Positions 48,346-63,593 of a DNA stretch of 64,000 bases are shown piece by piece. Positions within the stretch are counted from its first letter, which is position 1. Every line of letters begins with the position of its first letter. The stretch comes from Coenobita brevimanus. Lineage: Eukaryota > Arthropoda > Malacostraca > Decapoda > Coenobitidae. The stretch is from positions 20,824,690 to 20,888,689 of the forward strand of contig CM064632.1 of assembly GCA_032717465.1 (NCBI GenBank). Reading direction: 5' to 3'. The notes under the pieces were generated by a model that saw only the letters and a program-made list of their open reading frames with translations, searched no databases and had not been told where the DNA came from. Both the position numbers and the translations under genes were made by a program.

Positions 48346-48700
48346 TTTTTCCCCCCCGAAAGCTAGTCACAGGATCCCGACTGTTGATGCATGCGGATGA
48401 AAATGGAGACATCTTCCAATCATCCACATATTGTAAATTAATCAAGAAGAGGAAAGGTTTGAAGGAGGAGGAGGAGGAGGAGGAGGAGGAGGAGGAGGAG
48501 GAGGAGGAGGAGGAGGAGGAGAGACAGAGAGAGAGAGAGAAAGAAAAGAGGGACATAACAATACAAACTGAAGTAGTAAGAGTGACGGACACAAGAGAAA
48601 AATGGTCAAACATTTTTTAAGAAAAGGAAAATAAAGGAAAACAAGAACAAGGAAAGGGAGAAGAATAATGACGATAGTAACAGTAAACGATGACAGTCAA

Positions 48701-48739
<39 letters not shown>

Positions 48740-48980
48740 ATTCTATCTCTGTCTATCTATCTACCTGTCTACTTATATATCCGCATATAAGTATTCTAAT
48801 CATTATATAAATTAAGGCTGGAGATTTTTTGAGGTCACCCATCACAGGAGGCGACGTCAGGCAAAAAGGAGATAAGCAGATTTTCCTTTTTTTTTTTTTT
48901 TCCCCTTTTTTCCTATATTTATTTTGCTTGTGAATACTGAAACAAATGTCGGAGATTAGTGGAGTGGAAGAAAAGATAAG

Positions 48981-49030
<50 letters not shown>
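48246..49030. repeat. Simple-repeat block
   Basis: (TA)n at 48303-48327 into a T run; (GGA)n at 48466-48521; (CT)n at about 48703-48736; a T run near 48890; (GA)n at 48987-49026. TTAGTCCAGTTGGTGGGCG at 48254 resembles a tRNA A box but no B box follows. Confidence 0.85.
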
Positions 49031-49049
49031 TTTATCACTTGAAGTCCAG

Positions 49050-49625
49050 CCAACACATACTGTATAACGCCTTAAACCGCAGGGGGTCATTTATAATTTA
49101 CTGCTACTAGACGATTTTATTGATAAAAAAAAATCCCCACGTAGAAAACAGGTTTATGTCGACTGCATCTAACTCCTACAGATAAAAAAAATAAATCCTT
49201 CTATGCTTCATAAAATTCCTTAAAAAAAAAAATCCCTCAATAATTAATAATAACCCTTAAAAACAGCAGGAATGTAACTAGAAATGGGTCATCAGAGCGA
49301 AGGGGTTGATTCAGGTTTGGAGAATCATGCTGTACTGCTGGGATTATTATTATTATTATTTTTTTAGTTTTTCGCTAAATAAGGTCTCATCAAATCTCAG
49401 TAACGTAACTAGGAAATAAAAAGAAAGGAGGGGAGCGAAGAATAGTTAAATCCTTGGGTGGAAGGGGTTAATATTCACGAAGGAAAGAATAAGCAAAATA
49501 TTCACTTTAATCTGGTCGCGCCTCCTTTATTCTAATCCTGCTTAGAGACGAGTTTGTTCAGCTTAGGAGAGACTTGCCGAACTGGACGGGTTAGATACAG
49601 CCGTCGTTAACCCCTTCAGTCTGAG
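49050..49625 (+). repeat. GGGTTAA-family and family-X remnants
   Basis: TACTGCTACTAGACGATTTTATTGA (49100), AAGGGGTTGATTC (49298), GAAGGGGTTAATA (49462), TTCACTTTAATCTGGTCGCG (49502, like the family-X terminus) and GTTAACCCCTTCAGTCTGAG (49607). Confidence 0.55.
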
Positions 49626-49639
49626 TTTACGTAGGCTGA

Positions 49640-50640
49640 GTAAAGTGGTATGATGGGGTAAGAATAAAGAGGAATAAAGAATACGGAGGAATACAGAAGA
49701 AATAAAGAATTAAGAGGAATAAAGAGGAATAAATAGGAAAACAGAATACAGAAAAAGTAGTAATATAGAAGAATAAAGAGGAATAGAGAGGAATACAGAA
49801 GAATAAAGAAGAATAAAGGGCAATAAAGAAGAATAAAGAGCAATAAAGAAGAATAAAGAGCAATAAAGAACTAAGAGGTATAAAGAAGAATAATGAGGAA
49901 TAAAGAATAAAGAGGCATAAAGAAGAATACATAAGGGTAAAAAGGAATAAAGAAGAATACGCAGGAATACAGATGAAAAAAGAAAAATTAAGAGGAATAA
50001 AAAGGAATAGAGAGGAATACAGAAGAATAAGGAGGAGTAAAACAGAATAAAGAGAAATACAGAAGAATAAAGAATAGAGAGAAATGCAGAATAAAAAGGA
50101 ACAGAGAAGAAAATAGGTAATTAAGAGAAATACTGAATAATAAAGCGGAACAGAGAAGAATAAAGTAGAATACAGAAGAATAAAGAGGAATAAATATTAA
50201 TAAAAGGGGCATAAAGATGAATAAAAGGGGCATAAAGAAGAATATAGGAATAAAGAAGAATACAGAGGAATACAGAATAAAGAGGAATCAAGAAGAATAC
50301 AAAGGAATACGGAAGAATAAAGAACAAGGAAATATAAAGACTAAAGAAGAATAAAGGAATAAAGAATTAAGAGGAATAAAGAAAAAAAATCAGAATAAAG
50401 AGCAATAAAGAAAAATAAAGGCTAAAGTGTAATAAAGAAGGATGAAGAACAGAGAAGATTAACGAAAAGAGGTATAAAGAATAAAAAGGAATAAAGAAAA
50501 AAACAGGAAAGAGGAATAAGAGGAATAAAGAATAACACAGTGGAATAAAAGAGTAATAAAGAGGAATAAAGAAAACAAAGGGGAATAAATAAGAAAAAAA
50601 AAGATATAACAATTAAAGAAGAATAAAGATACATTCAAGT
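49640..50640. repeat. GAATAAAGA-based degenerate array, 1 kb
   Basis: Built from GAATAAAGA, AGAGGAATA and AGAAGAATA words. The minus-strand Phe/Leu/Tyr/Ser frames (up to 101 codons) are by-products. Confidence 0.92.
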
Positions 50641-50734
50641 GACGAAGGTATGCATAGAAAAAAATCAGCACTATAATATTTATGAGAAGCAGTGGCAATC
50701 ACGGGGAAAATATTTATCACCAAAATATTCATTA

Positions 50735-50989
50735 CAGTCGCGGCACACGACTCTGAGGTTGTCATTATCGTACCCTCGCAACCTACCTATCAGCAGTGCA
50801 TCCGATTTCGTAGCATATTATACACGAATCATATTATTATACACGAATATATTTTACACGAATATTATTATACACGAACATATACACGTCACGTGCGTAT
50901 CACATACTCGTACACGAAATCAGAAGCATTGTTGACGGGCAGGTTGCCAGGTTACGATAGTGACACCTCAGAGTCGTGCGCCGCTGCTA
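50735..50989. mobile_element. Long-TIR DNA element (MITE-like), 255 bp
   Basis: The left arm (50735-50787) and right arm (50939-50989) are inverted copies sharing CACGACTCTGAGGT, TATCGTA and GCAACCT. Similarity continues inward (GATTTCGTA near 50801 against ACGAAATC near 50914). The centre is a TATACACGAAT tandem. I could not define a target duplication or superfamily. Confidence 0.75.
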
Positions 50990-51039
50990 TTGGAAAAGAG
51001 CCTCTGACAAAAATATTTAACCAGGAAAAATTCTAGCCC

Positions 51040-51720
51040 CATACTACTGATGCTGGAAAATATCTACGACATTAATATTATCCATGACTTTCATCATATC
51101 CGTAAAGAATATATCACTAAAATAATCACAAATATTCACAGGGCATAAAGTCTGTCTCTGAAAATTCTTACGTATCGGTAAGTTCGAAAAGCTATCAACA
51201 TCATATTTACGAAAGATTTGTTTATCATCATGATATTTGCGAAGAAAAATATATATTGCCATAATATTCACGATGAGGGATGGCTGTAACTAAAATAATC
51301 ACCAAGAATCATCATAATATTCGCCAAGGAAAACAACCACAACAATAATATTCACCATGGAGAATATAACTCATCAAAATATTCTCTATGGAAAACATCA
51401 TCATAATATTAGCCAAGGAAAATATCTATCACCATAATATTCACCAATTAAAACGTTTATCACAATATTCACCGAAAAAAATAATCATCATATTACTGGT
51501 AAAGGAAAATATATATCAAAATAATATTCATCAAGGAAAACATATACTGTATCACAAAATATTCACCCAGAAAAATATGCATCACTATAATACCCAGGAG
51601 TGAAGTTTCTTATTCCACTAATAATCACCTAGGAAAATATCTATCACAATCATTCCTACGAAAATATCTATCAATTACATTCACCAAGAAAAAAATATTT
51701 ATCACCCCCAGTCCGGAGGG
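51040..51720 (+). repeat. ATAATATTCACCAAGGAAAA-type degenerate array
   Basis: CATAATATTCACC, AAGGAAAATAT and ATCACAATATTC recur at about 33-38 bases with much divergence. Confidence 0.8.
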
Positions 51721-51969
51721 AGTAAAAGTTTAACGCCAGGATATCACAAAGGAAGAAACCTATCAACATATTACTAAATGAAATCTCCCGGAAAGATAAT
51801 AGAGAAGAATATAATTCTTGTGGTAATATTCATAAAGGATAGTAGCCAAATTTTACGATAACCAGGTCTAAATAGTGGTTAGTTATGGTTAGAAGTAATT
51901 ATCTTTTGTAGTATTTATTATTATTCACTCTACTGTAGCTTAGTTGTGAAGTCTGTGACACAGTTCATT

Positions 51970-52162
51970 CACTTTAACCTGGCCCGGCTTTTCGTCCCTC
52001 TGCAGCTTACTTCCCATAGCTCAATGACAGAATAAGACGACATTAAGGCTCTTCATTCTTTCCACTGAGCTTCTTCGTGACTAGCACCATATTCTAATGT
52101 TAATGTTCCACTACAGCTCTGCAATCAAGATAGAGATGGCAATTTTAGACCAGATTAATGCG
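51970..52162 (+). mobile_element. MITE-like family X, copy 2
   Basis: Starts CACTTTAACCTGGCCC and ends GACCAGATTAATGCG, imperfect inverted termini. Interior blocks are CATAGCTCAATGACAGAA, GCTTCTTCGTGACTAGCACC and CTAATGTTAATG. Confidence 0.62.
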
Positions 52163-52814
52163 AAGAGATTACGGTCGATGTTGTATGAGGGAAGACAAAA
52201 AAAAAAACACACACACACACACAAGAAACACTAGCAATTACAGACACAGCTATGAAAAAAAAAAAAAAAAGGCTTATGACTATGGCTCTTGGTATTCTTC
52301 GTATCAATCATCATCATCATCATCACCTTCGTTTTCATTATCCTGCTTTCTTCTTCTTCTTCAAACGAATTACGCACCGACGAGGACAGTAACAACGATC
52401 CGCACTACTGGTCGAAAATTTCTGACATTTTTTAATATTATTTCGAGAAACTTACTGGGCTCCAAGGATAACATTAGTGAGTTTCTAAAGGTACCGCTCA
52501 CTATCTCGAAATTCATCGTACTAGAGTGAAGCGGTATGTATGTTTACAATAGTACATTTTAGTCCGTATTCTAGGTCGTACAAGAAACTCGCAAGACCCC
52601 TCCCTTAACGATTTATTTCGCATATTACATCTTTACATTCTTTTTTTTTTTAAGTATATCAATTTCATATCGATATAGTTTGTAGATCTTAGTATACTAT
52701 GGAGTAGAGAATAAATCGCTTAAAACAGGTGTTAGGAATCTTCAAAGCCATCTAGAAGCCCAGTGACATTCAAAGCAATACTCACCAGGGACGAGAAAGA
52801 GAAGAATTAGTACA
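52163..52814. other. Unassigned
   Basis: A and CA runs near 52200-52270 and an ATC run at 52300-52324. A 123-codon plus frame (52158-52529) starts in low complexity and shows no known domain. Confidence 0.35.
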
Positions 52815-53329
52815 TGCAATGACGTCACTTCTTTCTCTCCCATTTCCTTCTCACTTCCTTTCCTTCCCTTATCTTTCCACCCTCTATCTCTCCCTACCCT
52901 CCCTTCATCCTTCTCTCCCTCCCATGTTCCCTCTTCCCTCACCTCCCTGTCCTTCCTTCCTCTTTCTCTTCCTACCTCTCTTCCTCTCATGCTTCGCCTT
53001 CCATTCACACGCCACCCTTCTTCCCTCCCTCCTTCACATTCCTTCCTTCCTCCCTCCCTCCCATGTTCCCTCCTTCCCTCGTCTGTCTCTCATTTCTCTC
53101 TCCTTCCCTACTTCACCTTCCTTCTTCCCTTTTCCACTCCCTGGTTCCTCCCTTCCCTTTTATTTTTCAATCTCTCAATCATTTTCTCATTACCCTTCCT
53201 CCCTCCCTGCTTCCCCCGCCCCCTTCCGATTCATCGCTCTTCCTCCCAACCCTCTCCTTCCTCCTCCGTTCTCTCTTCGTACCCTTCCCCCCTTCCCTCT
53301 ATCCCTCCCAATTTCCCCCCCCCCTCTCT
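52815..53329. repeat. Homopyrimidine tract, about 500 bp
   Basis: CTTCC, CCCTCC and TCTCC words throughout. The 195-codon Ser/Pro/Leu frame here is composition-driven. Confidence 0.9.
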
Positions 53330-53337
53330 CTCTAACT

Positions 53338-53633
53338 CAGCGTTTCTCAACCTTTTCCGACCTCAGCACCCCCAGCAGTAAGGCCGCACAGTCCAGCACC
53401 CCCTAACATCTAGTTACTGGGACTACAGTTGCTACACCGCTACAGTTACTACACTTCTACAAGGACAAAGCAAAGTGAAGTACTCCTTGACAATTTATTT
53501 TATACGTTCTCCAAAAATATAATATCAACGATGCCAATACTAACCAAAACCAATATATGTTGCATTTTCCAGCACCCCTAAAATTGACTTCAGCACCCCC
53601 TGGGGTGCTAGCACCCCAGGTTAAGAAACGCTG
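53338..53633. mobile_element. hAT-type non-autonomous transposon (MITE)
   Basis: 296 bp with 16-bp terminal inverted repeats: CAGCGTTTCTCAACCT at the left, and AGGTTAAGAAACGCTG at the right, which reads CAGCGTTTCTTAACCT in reverse (one mismatch). It is flanked by a perfect 8-bp duplication CTCTAACT (53330-53337 and 53634-53641). TIR wording and 8-bp duplication are diagnostic of hAT. Subterminal CAGCACCCC motifs recur at both ends, likely transposase-binding sites by analogy. No transposase frame. Confidence 0.93.
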
Positions 53634-53717
53634 CTCTAACTGTCCATTATCGATATGCAAATAGGAAAAATCTCATCCTCTATTATTCACCAAAGCCTCC
53701 CTCAAAACAAGTAAAAA

Positions 53718-53815
53718 ATGTGGGAGGAGGAGGAGGAGGAGAAGAAGGAGAAGGAGGAGGAGGAGGAAGAGGAGGAGGAACGAGACAGACAGAGAAAGAG
53801 AGACAGACAGAGACG
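53718..53815. repeat. (GGA)n/GACA purine run
   Basis: GGAGGAGGA repeats into GACAGACAGAGA. Confidence 0.9.
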
Positions 53816-53889
53816 AATGAATTGCAAGAAGGAGAAAAAAAAGAGTACGTGGAGGAAAAGTGGAAGATATTTACCAGTGGACAAAATAG

Positions 53890-56040
53890 GTGCAGTTTGA
53901 TGGGGGTACCTGGTGAAGTGGGGTGTGGTGATGGAGTGGGGTGTGGTGATGGAGTGGGGTGTGGTCGTGGAGTGAGGTGTGGTGATGAAGTAGGGTGTGG
54001 TGGTGGAGTGGGGTGTGGTGGTGGAGTGGGAGGTGGAGTGGTGGAGTAGGAGGTGGAGTGATAGAGTGGGGTGTGGTGGTGGAGTGGTGGAGTGGGAGAT
54101 GGAGTAGTGGAGTGGGAGGTGGAGTAGTGGAGTGGGCGGTGGAGTAGGAGGTGGAGCGGTGGAGTGGGAGGTGAAGTGGTAGATGAACTGGTGGAATGGA
54201 AGGTAAGTGGTGGAATGGGAGGTAGCGCGGCGGAGTCGAAAGTGGAGTGGCGGAGTGAGAGGTGGAGTGGTGGAAATGAAAGTGGTGAAGAGTGGAAAAT
54301 GAGTGGTGGAGAGGGAGGTGGAAGGTGGAATTGTGTAGTGGGAGGAGGGATGGAATGTAAGTGGTAGGTGGAGTCGTGAAGTGGCAGGTGTAATGGTGGA
54401 GTGGCAGGTGGAATGGTGGAGTGGCAGGTTTAGTGGTGGTGGCAGGTGGAATGGTGGTGTGGGAGATGGATTGGTGGAGTGGGAGATGGATTGGTGGAGT
54501 GGGAGATGGACTGGTGGAGAGGGGGATGGACTGGTGGAGAGGGAGATGGATTGGTGGAGAGGGAGATGGATTAGTGGAGAGGGGGATGGATTGGTGGAGT
54601 GGGAGTTGGATTGGTGGAGTGGGGGATGGATTGGTGGAGAGGGGGATGGATTGGTGGAGAGGGAGATGGAATGGTGGAGTGGGAGATGGACTGGTGGAGT
54701 GGGAGATGGATTGGTGAAGTGGGAGATGGATTGGTGGAGAGGGGATGGATTGGTGGAGTGGGAGATGGACTGGAGGAGAGGAGGATGGATTGGTGGAGTG
54801 GGAGATGGACTGGTGGAGAGGGGATGGATTGGTGGACTGAGAGGTGAGAGGTGTATTGGTGGAGTGGGAGTTGGATTGGTGGAGTGGGAGATGGACTGGT
54901 GGAGTGGGTGATGTAGTGGTGGAGTGGGAGATGGACTGGTGGAGAGGCGGATGGATTGGTGGAGTGGGAGATGGACTGGTGGAGAGGGGGATGGATTGTT
55001 GTAGTGGGAGAGGGACTGGTGGAGAGGGGGATGGATTGGTGGAAGTGGGAGATGGACTGGTGGAGAGGGGGATGGATTGGTGGAGTGGGAGATGGACTGG
55101 TGGAGAGGGGGATGGATTGGTGGAGTGGGAGATGGACTGGTGGAGAGGGGGATGGATTGGTGGAGTGGGAGATGGACTGGTGGAGAGGGGGATGGATTGG
55201 TGGAGTGGGAGATGGACTGGTGGAATGGGACATGGACTGGTGGAGTGCGCTGTGGATTGGTGGAGTGGGTGATGGATTGGTGGAGTGGGAGATGGATTGG
55301 TGGAGTGTGGGATTGAATGGTGGAGTGGGAGGTGGATTGGTGGAGTGGGAGGTGGTCTGGTGGAGTGGGTGTTGGATTGGTGGAGTGGGAGATGGACTGG
55401 TGGAGTGGGAGATGGACTGGTGGAGTGGGAGATGGACTGGTGGAATGGTGGAGTAAGAGATGGATTGGTGGAGTGGGAGGTGGAGTGGAGGAGTGGGAGA
55501 TGGACTGGTGGAGTGGGAGGTGGAGTGGGAGATGGACTGGTGGAGTGGGAGGTGGAGTGGGAGATGGACTGGTGGAGTGGGAGGTGGAGTGGTGAAGTGG
55601 GAGATGGATGTGGAGTGGTGAAGTGGGAGGTGGAGTGGGAGATGGACTGGTGGTGTGGGCGGTGGCGTCCAAGTGGGAGGTGTTGTGGGTGTTGGTGGTG
55701 GAGTGGTGGTGTGGGTGGTGGTGTGGGAGATGGTCTGGTGGTGTGGGTGGTGGAGTGGGAGGTGGAGTGGGAGATGGAGGTGGAGTGGTGGAGTGGGAGG
55801 TGGACTGGTGGAGTGAGAGATGGACTGGTGGAATGTGAGGTGGAGTGGGAGGAGGAGTGGTAGATGGAGGTGGAGTGGTGGAGTGGGAGGTGGAGTGGGA
55901 GATGGAATGGTGGAGTGGGAGGAGGAGGGGTGGTTTGGGAGGTGGAGTGGTGGAGTGAGAGATGGAGTGGGAGGTGGAGTGGTGGAATGGGAGGTGGACT
56001 GGTGGAGTGGGAGGTGGACTGGTGGAGTGGGAGGTGGAAG
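53890..56040. repeat. 20-bp minisatellite with higher-order units, 2.1 kb
   Basis: The basic unit is GGTGGAGTGGGAGATGGA plus two variable bases (CT or TT). In 54900-55220 a 40-bp dimer alternates an AGTGGGAGATGGACT unit with an AGAGGGGGATGGATT unit. The edges are more degenerate. A 20-base period keeps all frames open, giving a 656-codon minus frame (53702-55672, Pro/Ser/His/Thr) and many plus frames. I do not consider these genes. Confidence 0.95.
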
Positions 56041-57474
<1,434 letters not shown>

Positions 57475-57589
57475 GCTGCACACGGCCACGCAATTTACCC
57501 TATTTTTCATCAAAGGGCAATCGAGAATGTTATCACTGGAGGGACCTCCGATCTATGTCGGACTGGAATGGAATCTTTTAAAGCTGCTA

Positions 57590-58050
57590 GAGGACCCCCT
57601 TTTGCCCCCTTCCTTCCTGCCCTACCCCCTTGCACCCTCCTGTCCCTTTACACCCTCTTGTCCTTACATCCTTCCACTCAATCTTACATCCCTCTTATCT
57701 CCTTACACCCTCTTGTCTCCCTTACACCCCACGCCCCACCAAACTCCCCCTTGACCTCCCTTACACACTCCATGTATTCCCTTCCACCTTCCTGCCTTCC
57801 TCACATCTCAGTACCCCTTTTCCTTGCACCCTCCTGCCTCCTTACATCATTTCTGTCGCCACTTACACTGTCCCTATTCTCCCATATATTCCCTGGTCCC
57901 CCTCCTTACACCCCCTGCCTTCCCTCATTCTCTCCTGCTTTCCATTATACACTCCTACCCTCCTTTACACTCCCTCATCTCCTTACATCCCTTGTACCCC
58001 CCTTACATCCTTTTCCCATCCTTGTGCCTCCCTCACTCCAACCTTCCCGT
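57590..58050. repeat. Pyrimidine-rich degenerate repeat
   Basis: CTTACACCC, CTCCTGCC and TTACATCC words recur roughly every 25-35 bases. The 286-codon plus frame (57283-58143) begins in the GT tract and is composition-driven. Confidence 0.75.
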
Positions 58051-58612
58051 TTGGTCAGGTTGTACAGCAAAACACAAAAATTGGGGTTATTTCAGGGGCT
58101 ACTCCCGATACAGCAGACATATAAACATGTGGGTGAGATGTGAGCTGCCCTAGATACATAAATGATGCACCATAAGCCAGTACGCTGCTAAGTCGTCGAA
58201 TTATTTTTTTGGACGTAGTGATTTGAGACCAAGCAGTGCAGTTAAGTGTTCATTATGTATTATTTAACAAGAAAACTGCTGTGAGAGAAAGTGTTTTGAT
58301 GCACAACCATCCCACCTGTATTGTGTCCGGCTAAATAGTAGTAGTGGCACAGACATATGTAGTAGCTATTTGCAATGTGTATAAGTATTCAAATGTAATG
58401 TTTTGCATATTGTGTAGCATCACCGTATTAAAATAACGATGCTTTCCTGTCATGAAAAAGATGCAAGAAATCTTACTGGCAGCAGCCTCTGATGTGCCGC
58501 ATCCCGGAAATGCCATCTCTTGAAGCCCCGACCCACCCAATGCATCCAGAAAAACCTTTGGCCTTATCCTGCATTTACACAAATACATTACCACACGGCC
58601 ACCCTGCAATTT

Positions 58613-58663
<51 letters not shown>

Positions 58664-59106
58664 ACAGGACATTAAAGCCTGGATAACATAATTTTTATTT
58701 TTTCAAATGTACGACCAATTCACCTCTGTTTCGAACAATGCCGTATGAATTTATTCCGTAGATTTGGGGATATTTCCCTGTGAAAGATATTGGCGGGTGA
58801 AAGATGTGGGAAGTAGGAGACCGACGCATTAAGAATCAAGATCTCTTTTACCTCAGTCGAAAATTATGTAAACCAGGTGTGCCACAGCCTCATGACTGCT
58901 TTATTAACAGTGATGGACGCTGTGGATAGCGGGTGGATTTGTGAACGGTGAAATAATCGTGTATGACCAGATAGGATTTGCAGCTCAGATCATCGACGAA
59001 CAGAAGAAGAGTAGGTGTAATATCCTAAATATGCTCAGGAGGATGCAATAGGATGCCTCATCCGCACATAGAATATGAACATTAGTCAGCAGTCACTCTC
59101 CATATC

Positions 59107-59109
<3 letters not shown>
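58051..59109. other. Unassigned with (CA)n
   Basis: (CA)n at 58616-58660. Otherwise no repeat or gene recognised. Confidence 0.4.
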
Positions 59110-59171
<62 letters not shown>

Positions 59172-59347
59172 TCTTCTTTGTATTTCTATTATCTACCCCT
59201 CTCTCCATTTCTCACTTTCTCATCGCTCTCCATCCCTGAATTCCTCCTCTCTCCCCTTTTCCCCTATCCACTCTATTCGGTCCAGGACGCAATGAATAAT
59301 CATGGTAACACAACGCCTCCCACGAGAACTCACTCTCACTCATGCTG

Positions 59348-59420
<73 letters not shown>
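59110..59420. repeat. (CT)n and (CA)n tracts
   Basis: CT at 59110-59167, CT-rich to about 59260, CA at 59349-59418. Confidence 0.95.
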
Positions 59421-59504
59421 CAAACCACAATCATCACACATTATCCTTCCTGAATATTAATACTTACCATCTCTAGGGAATCTTATATTTCACTATACTC
59501 TTCT

Positions 59505-59702
59505 TTCCTTAAGTTTGTCCAGATTCTTGGCGTTTTACAATGTGCTTCACGTAGCTCAGTGGCAGAAAAAGACAATTCTACAGCTCAACATCCTTTCTAA
59601 ACCACTTCTTCGTGACTAACATCATATTCTGTTGTTAAACACTTTTTTGCACATCAACATTCGGGATGGAGAGATGACAAATTTAGGCCACGTTAAAGTG
59701 AA
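59505..59702 (+). mobile_element. MITE-like family X, copy 3
   Basis: GTCCAGATTCTTGGCGTT, CGTAGCTCAGTGGCAGAA, CTTCTTCGTGACTAACATCA, CTGTTGTTAAAC and the end AGGCCACGTTAAAGTG, which is inverted relative to the start of copy 2 (CACTTTAACCTGGCC). Confidence 0.62.
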
Positions 59703-59758
59703 AACAGTATAGCCCAGATACACAGCCACACCAACACCACAATGCAGCAGCGACCCCA

Positions 59759-61375
<1,617 letters not shown>

Positions 61376-61865
61376 ATTTGCACCCTCTCTTCTCCCTTAC
61401 GCCTCTCCTGTGCTCCTCTCATCTCTCTAATCCCTACCTCACATCTTCCATGGTATTCTTTCCCTCCTCTCCCTCCCTCACCTCTTTCTCCCCCTCATAT
61501 GCTGCTTCACTTCTCCTCTACCTTAATTCTCACTCACCCTATTGCACCTCTAATGTCTTTTCCCTCGCCTCACCTCACTCATCCATCATCATCACCATCA
61601 TCATCATCATCATCATCATCATCTCCTTCACTTCTCTCCCAATTTTTCTTCACTCATTCCTCATTTCTCTCCGCTCTCCCTTATACCTCTCTTCTCCCTT
61701 ACTCCTCCCTCAAGCCTCCCTCTTTCTCTTATCCCTTCCTACGTCCCTCACCCCTCCCTCTTTCCCTGAACTCTCCCTCACTTCTCCCTCGCCTGTCCTT
61801 CCCTCCTCCTCAAATTTCCCTCTGTCCTCCTTCCCCTCTACTGCTGCGTTCATTCCATTCTAGTC
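61376..61865. repeat. Pyrimidine-rich tract with (ATC)n
   Basis: CTCCC, CTTCTC and CCTCAC words throughout, with an ATC run at about 61577-61622. The 175-codon plus frame is composition-driven. Confidence 0.85.
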
Positions 61866-62189
61866 TGGTCTTAATGCAGTGTATACACTTCACTGTTGCA
61901 ACTATATTAAGGGGGCTGAAACTTTCATGGACAATTGTCGTTTGCTTCCCCTCCGTCTTGCAATTGTCTCAGACGTTCACCTGCATAATGACATGAGATC
62001 GGCCGTGTTTAAGGGGGACAAAGGCTTCCAATGTCTCACAGTGACCTTTGTAACATGCTGGGTTGTAAGGCTTAGTAACTTGTGACCTGCTTTAGTCTCA
62101 CTGCGCTGTCTGCAATTTTCAAACGTGTTTTTATACATTAGTGAACCTGGGGGAAGATGCCAATAGAAAACTTAACCAAAATTCTGGGG
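61866..62189. other. Unassigned
   Basis: No repeat or gene recognised. Confidence 0.35.
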
Positions 62190-62340
62190 CCTCTGGTGGG
62201 CTGGTTGGTAATGTGTGCGCCTAAAGTCCTGATTTGGGGTTGATCACACCCGGTAAAGGATGCAGGTGGGGCCAAACGCTAAGATGCGCTTAGCCACAGT
62301 GCTCAGTTTCTGTCTGTGAGCCTGTGGCGGGTTGTTCACA
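62190..62340 (+). mobile_element. tRNA-like SINE head, plus strand
   Basis: GGTGGGCTGGTTGGTAATG (A-box-like, about 62195-62212) and GGGGTTGATCACACC (B-box-like, about 62236-62250) are spaced as in a tRNA. An unassigned body follows. Confidence 0.45.
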
Positions 62341-62560
62341 TACTATCTTGGAATACAAGGCCAACGTATCACCTAGGTCACCAAAGTTGCCTTACCTAAT
62401 TGTTACACAAAGTAGGCCTACTCATTTTACCTAACTCACAAACGGCGAATGGACACCTGAGTCCCGGCTTCAGCTGCTAACACCAGGAATCGAACCACAG
62501 CGCTATCGGGCTGGCAGCTTCGTTGCCAGGAATGCTAACCACTAGGCCACTGCATCTGGG
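62341..62560 (-). mobile_element. tRNA-like SINE, minus strand
   Basis: Minus-strand A box TGGCCTAGTGGTTAGCA (62533-62549) and B box TGGTTCGATTCC (62485-62497) match the polymerase III consensus very well. The body runs left through TGTCCATTCGCCGTTTGTGAG and GGTAAAATGAGTAGGCC. The cloverleaf looks imperfect and a body follows, so I call it a SINE head rather than a tRNA gene. Confidence 0.65.
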
Positions 62561-62649
62561 TGGATCCCCCCCCCCCCCCGAAAAAAAAAAAGTGTCGTAG
62601 TAGTATGCGGTTCATGTGTTATCACGTGTACACACATTTTCTAGGTTCC

Positions 62650-62830
62650 ATCGATGACATACAGACCATACAGACTCCACTCACAAACATTCCAACACGA
62701 AATTCCCACATGCACTTCTCATCTGCACTCCTTAAGACTGACTTATACAACTGGCGTATACCTGCGGGTGAAGCACTGGGTGGGGGAGGGACACTTCTCA
62801 ACTGACAAAAAAGTGTTCCTGGGCTCTACG
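62650..62830 (+). repeat. Dispersed repeat, copy 2
   Basis: Partner of 27569-27735, with CACTGGGTGGGGG and AAAAAAGTGTTCCT in the same order. Confidence 0.6.
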
Positions 62831-63500
62831 GATGAGGTGTCATTAAGAAACCACATAGCACTTCTTGAACTTGGACATGGCACCTTGGCTGGTGTCGTCG
62901 TCGGTTAAGAAAGCTCCCAAACTCGTTCTTCCTTAGCAATTTATTTATAGATATGACTGGTTAATAATTTTTTGCATGTTATTTATGCTGTGTATGACGA
63001 TACTGGAGGGATTTGTGTAGCACAAAGGAGGACAGTATGGTGTAAAAAACAACATAAATCACTTAGGAAAAAATGTTAGGGAGTTTCCTTATCCGACGAG
63101 AATACCGGCACTTGAACTTGGACATGGCAGAACTGGTCGTCCATGTCAGCCGTGAATAATCCGCTACTATCATACATACGTACATAATACATACATCTAT
63201 ACATACACTATGTACGTACATGTATACATACATACATACATACACACATTTATAGCCAGAAGCATTAACCCCATATGGGGTGGTTACAAACAAGCAGCCG
63301 CCAAACCGCCCTGTCCTTCCCCATTTGGCTGCCCTTCCTCCTGTTCAACACGCCACTCATTTGTCTCCATTCCGTCCTTCCATCTCATCCTCAGTCTCCC
63401 TCCTCCTCCCTCGCCCCACTCCCTACACTCTTCTAGTCAGTCTCATATTCTACATCGTCTCCACATTGCCAAGCAAGCTCAGAGAATTTAACTTTTTCAA

Positions 63501-63501
<1 letters not shown>
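62831..63501. other. Unassigned
   Basis: (CATA)n-like stretch at 63170-63245 and C/T-rich sequence at 63300-63440. No gene recognised. Confidence 0.4.

Positions 63502-63593
<92 letters not shown>

Noticed and set aside
53702..55672. 656-codon minus-strand open frame
   Set aside because: It is a reading of the 20-bp minisatellite. Plus-strand frames across the same bases are also open and no domain exists.
62485..62555. Functional tRNA gene on the minus strand
   Set aside because: The pol III boxes are good but I could not form a convincing acceptor stem, and a SINE-like body follows.
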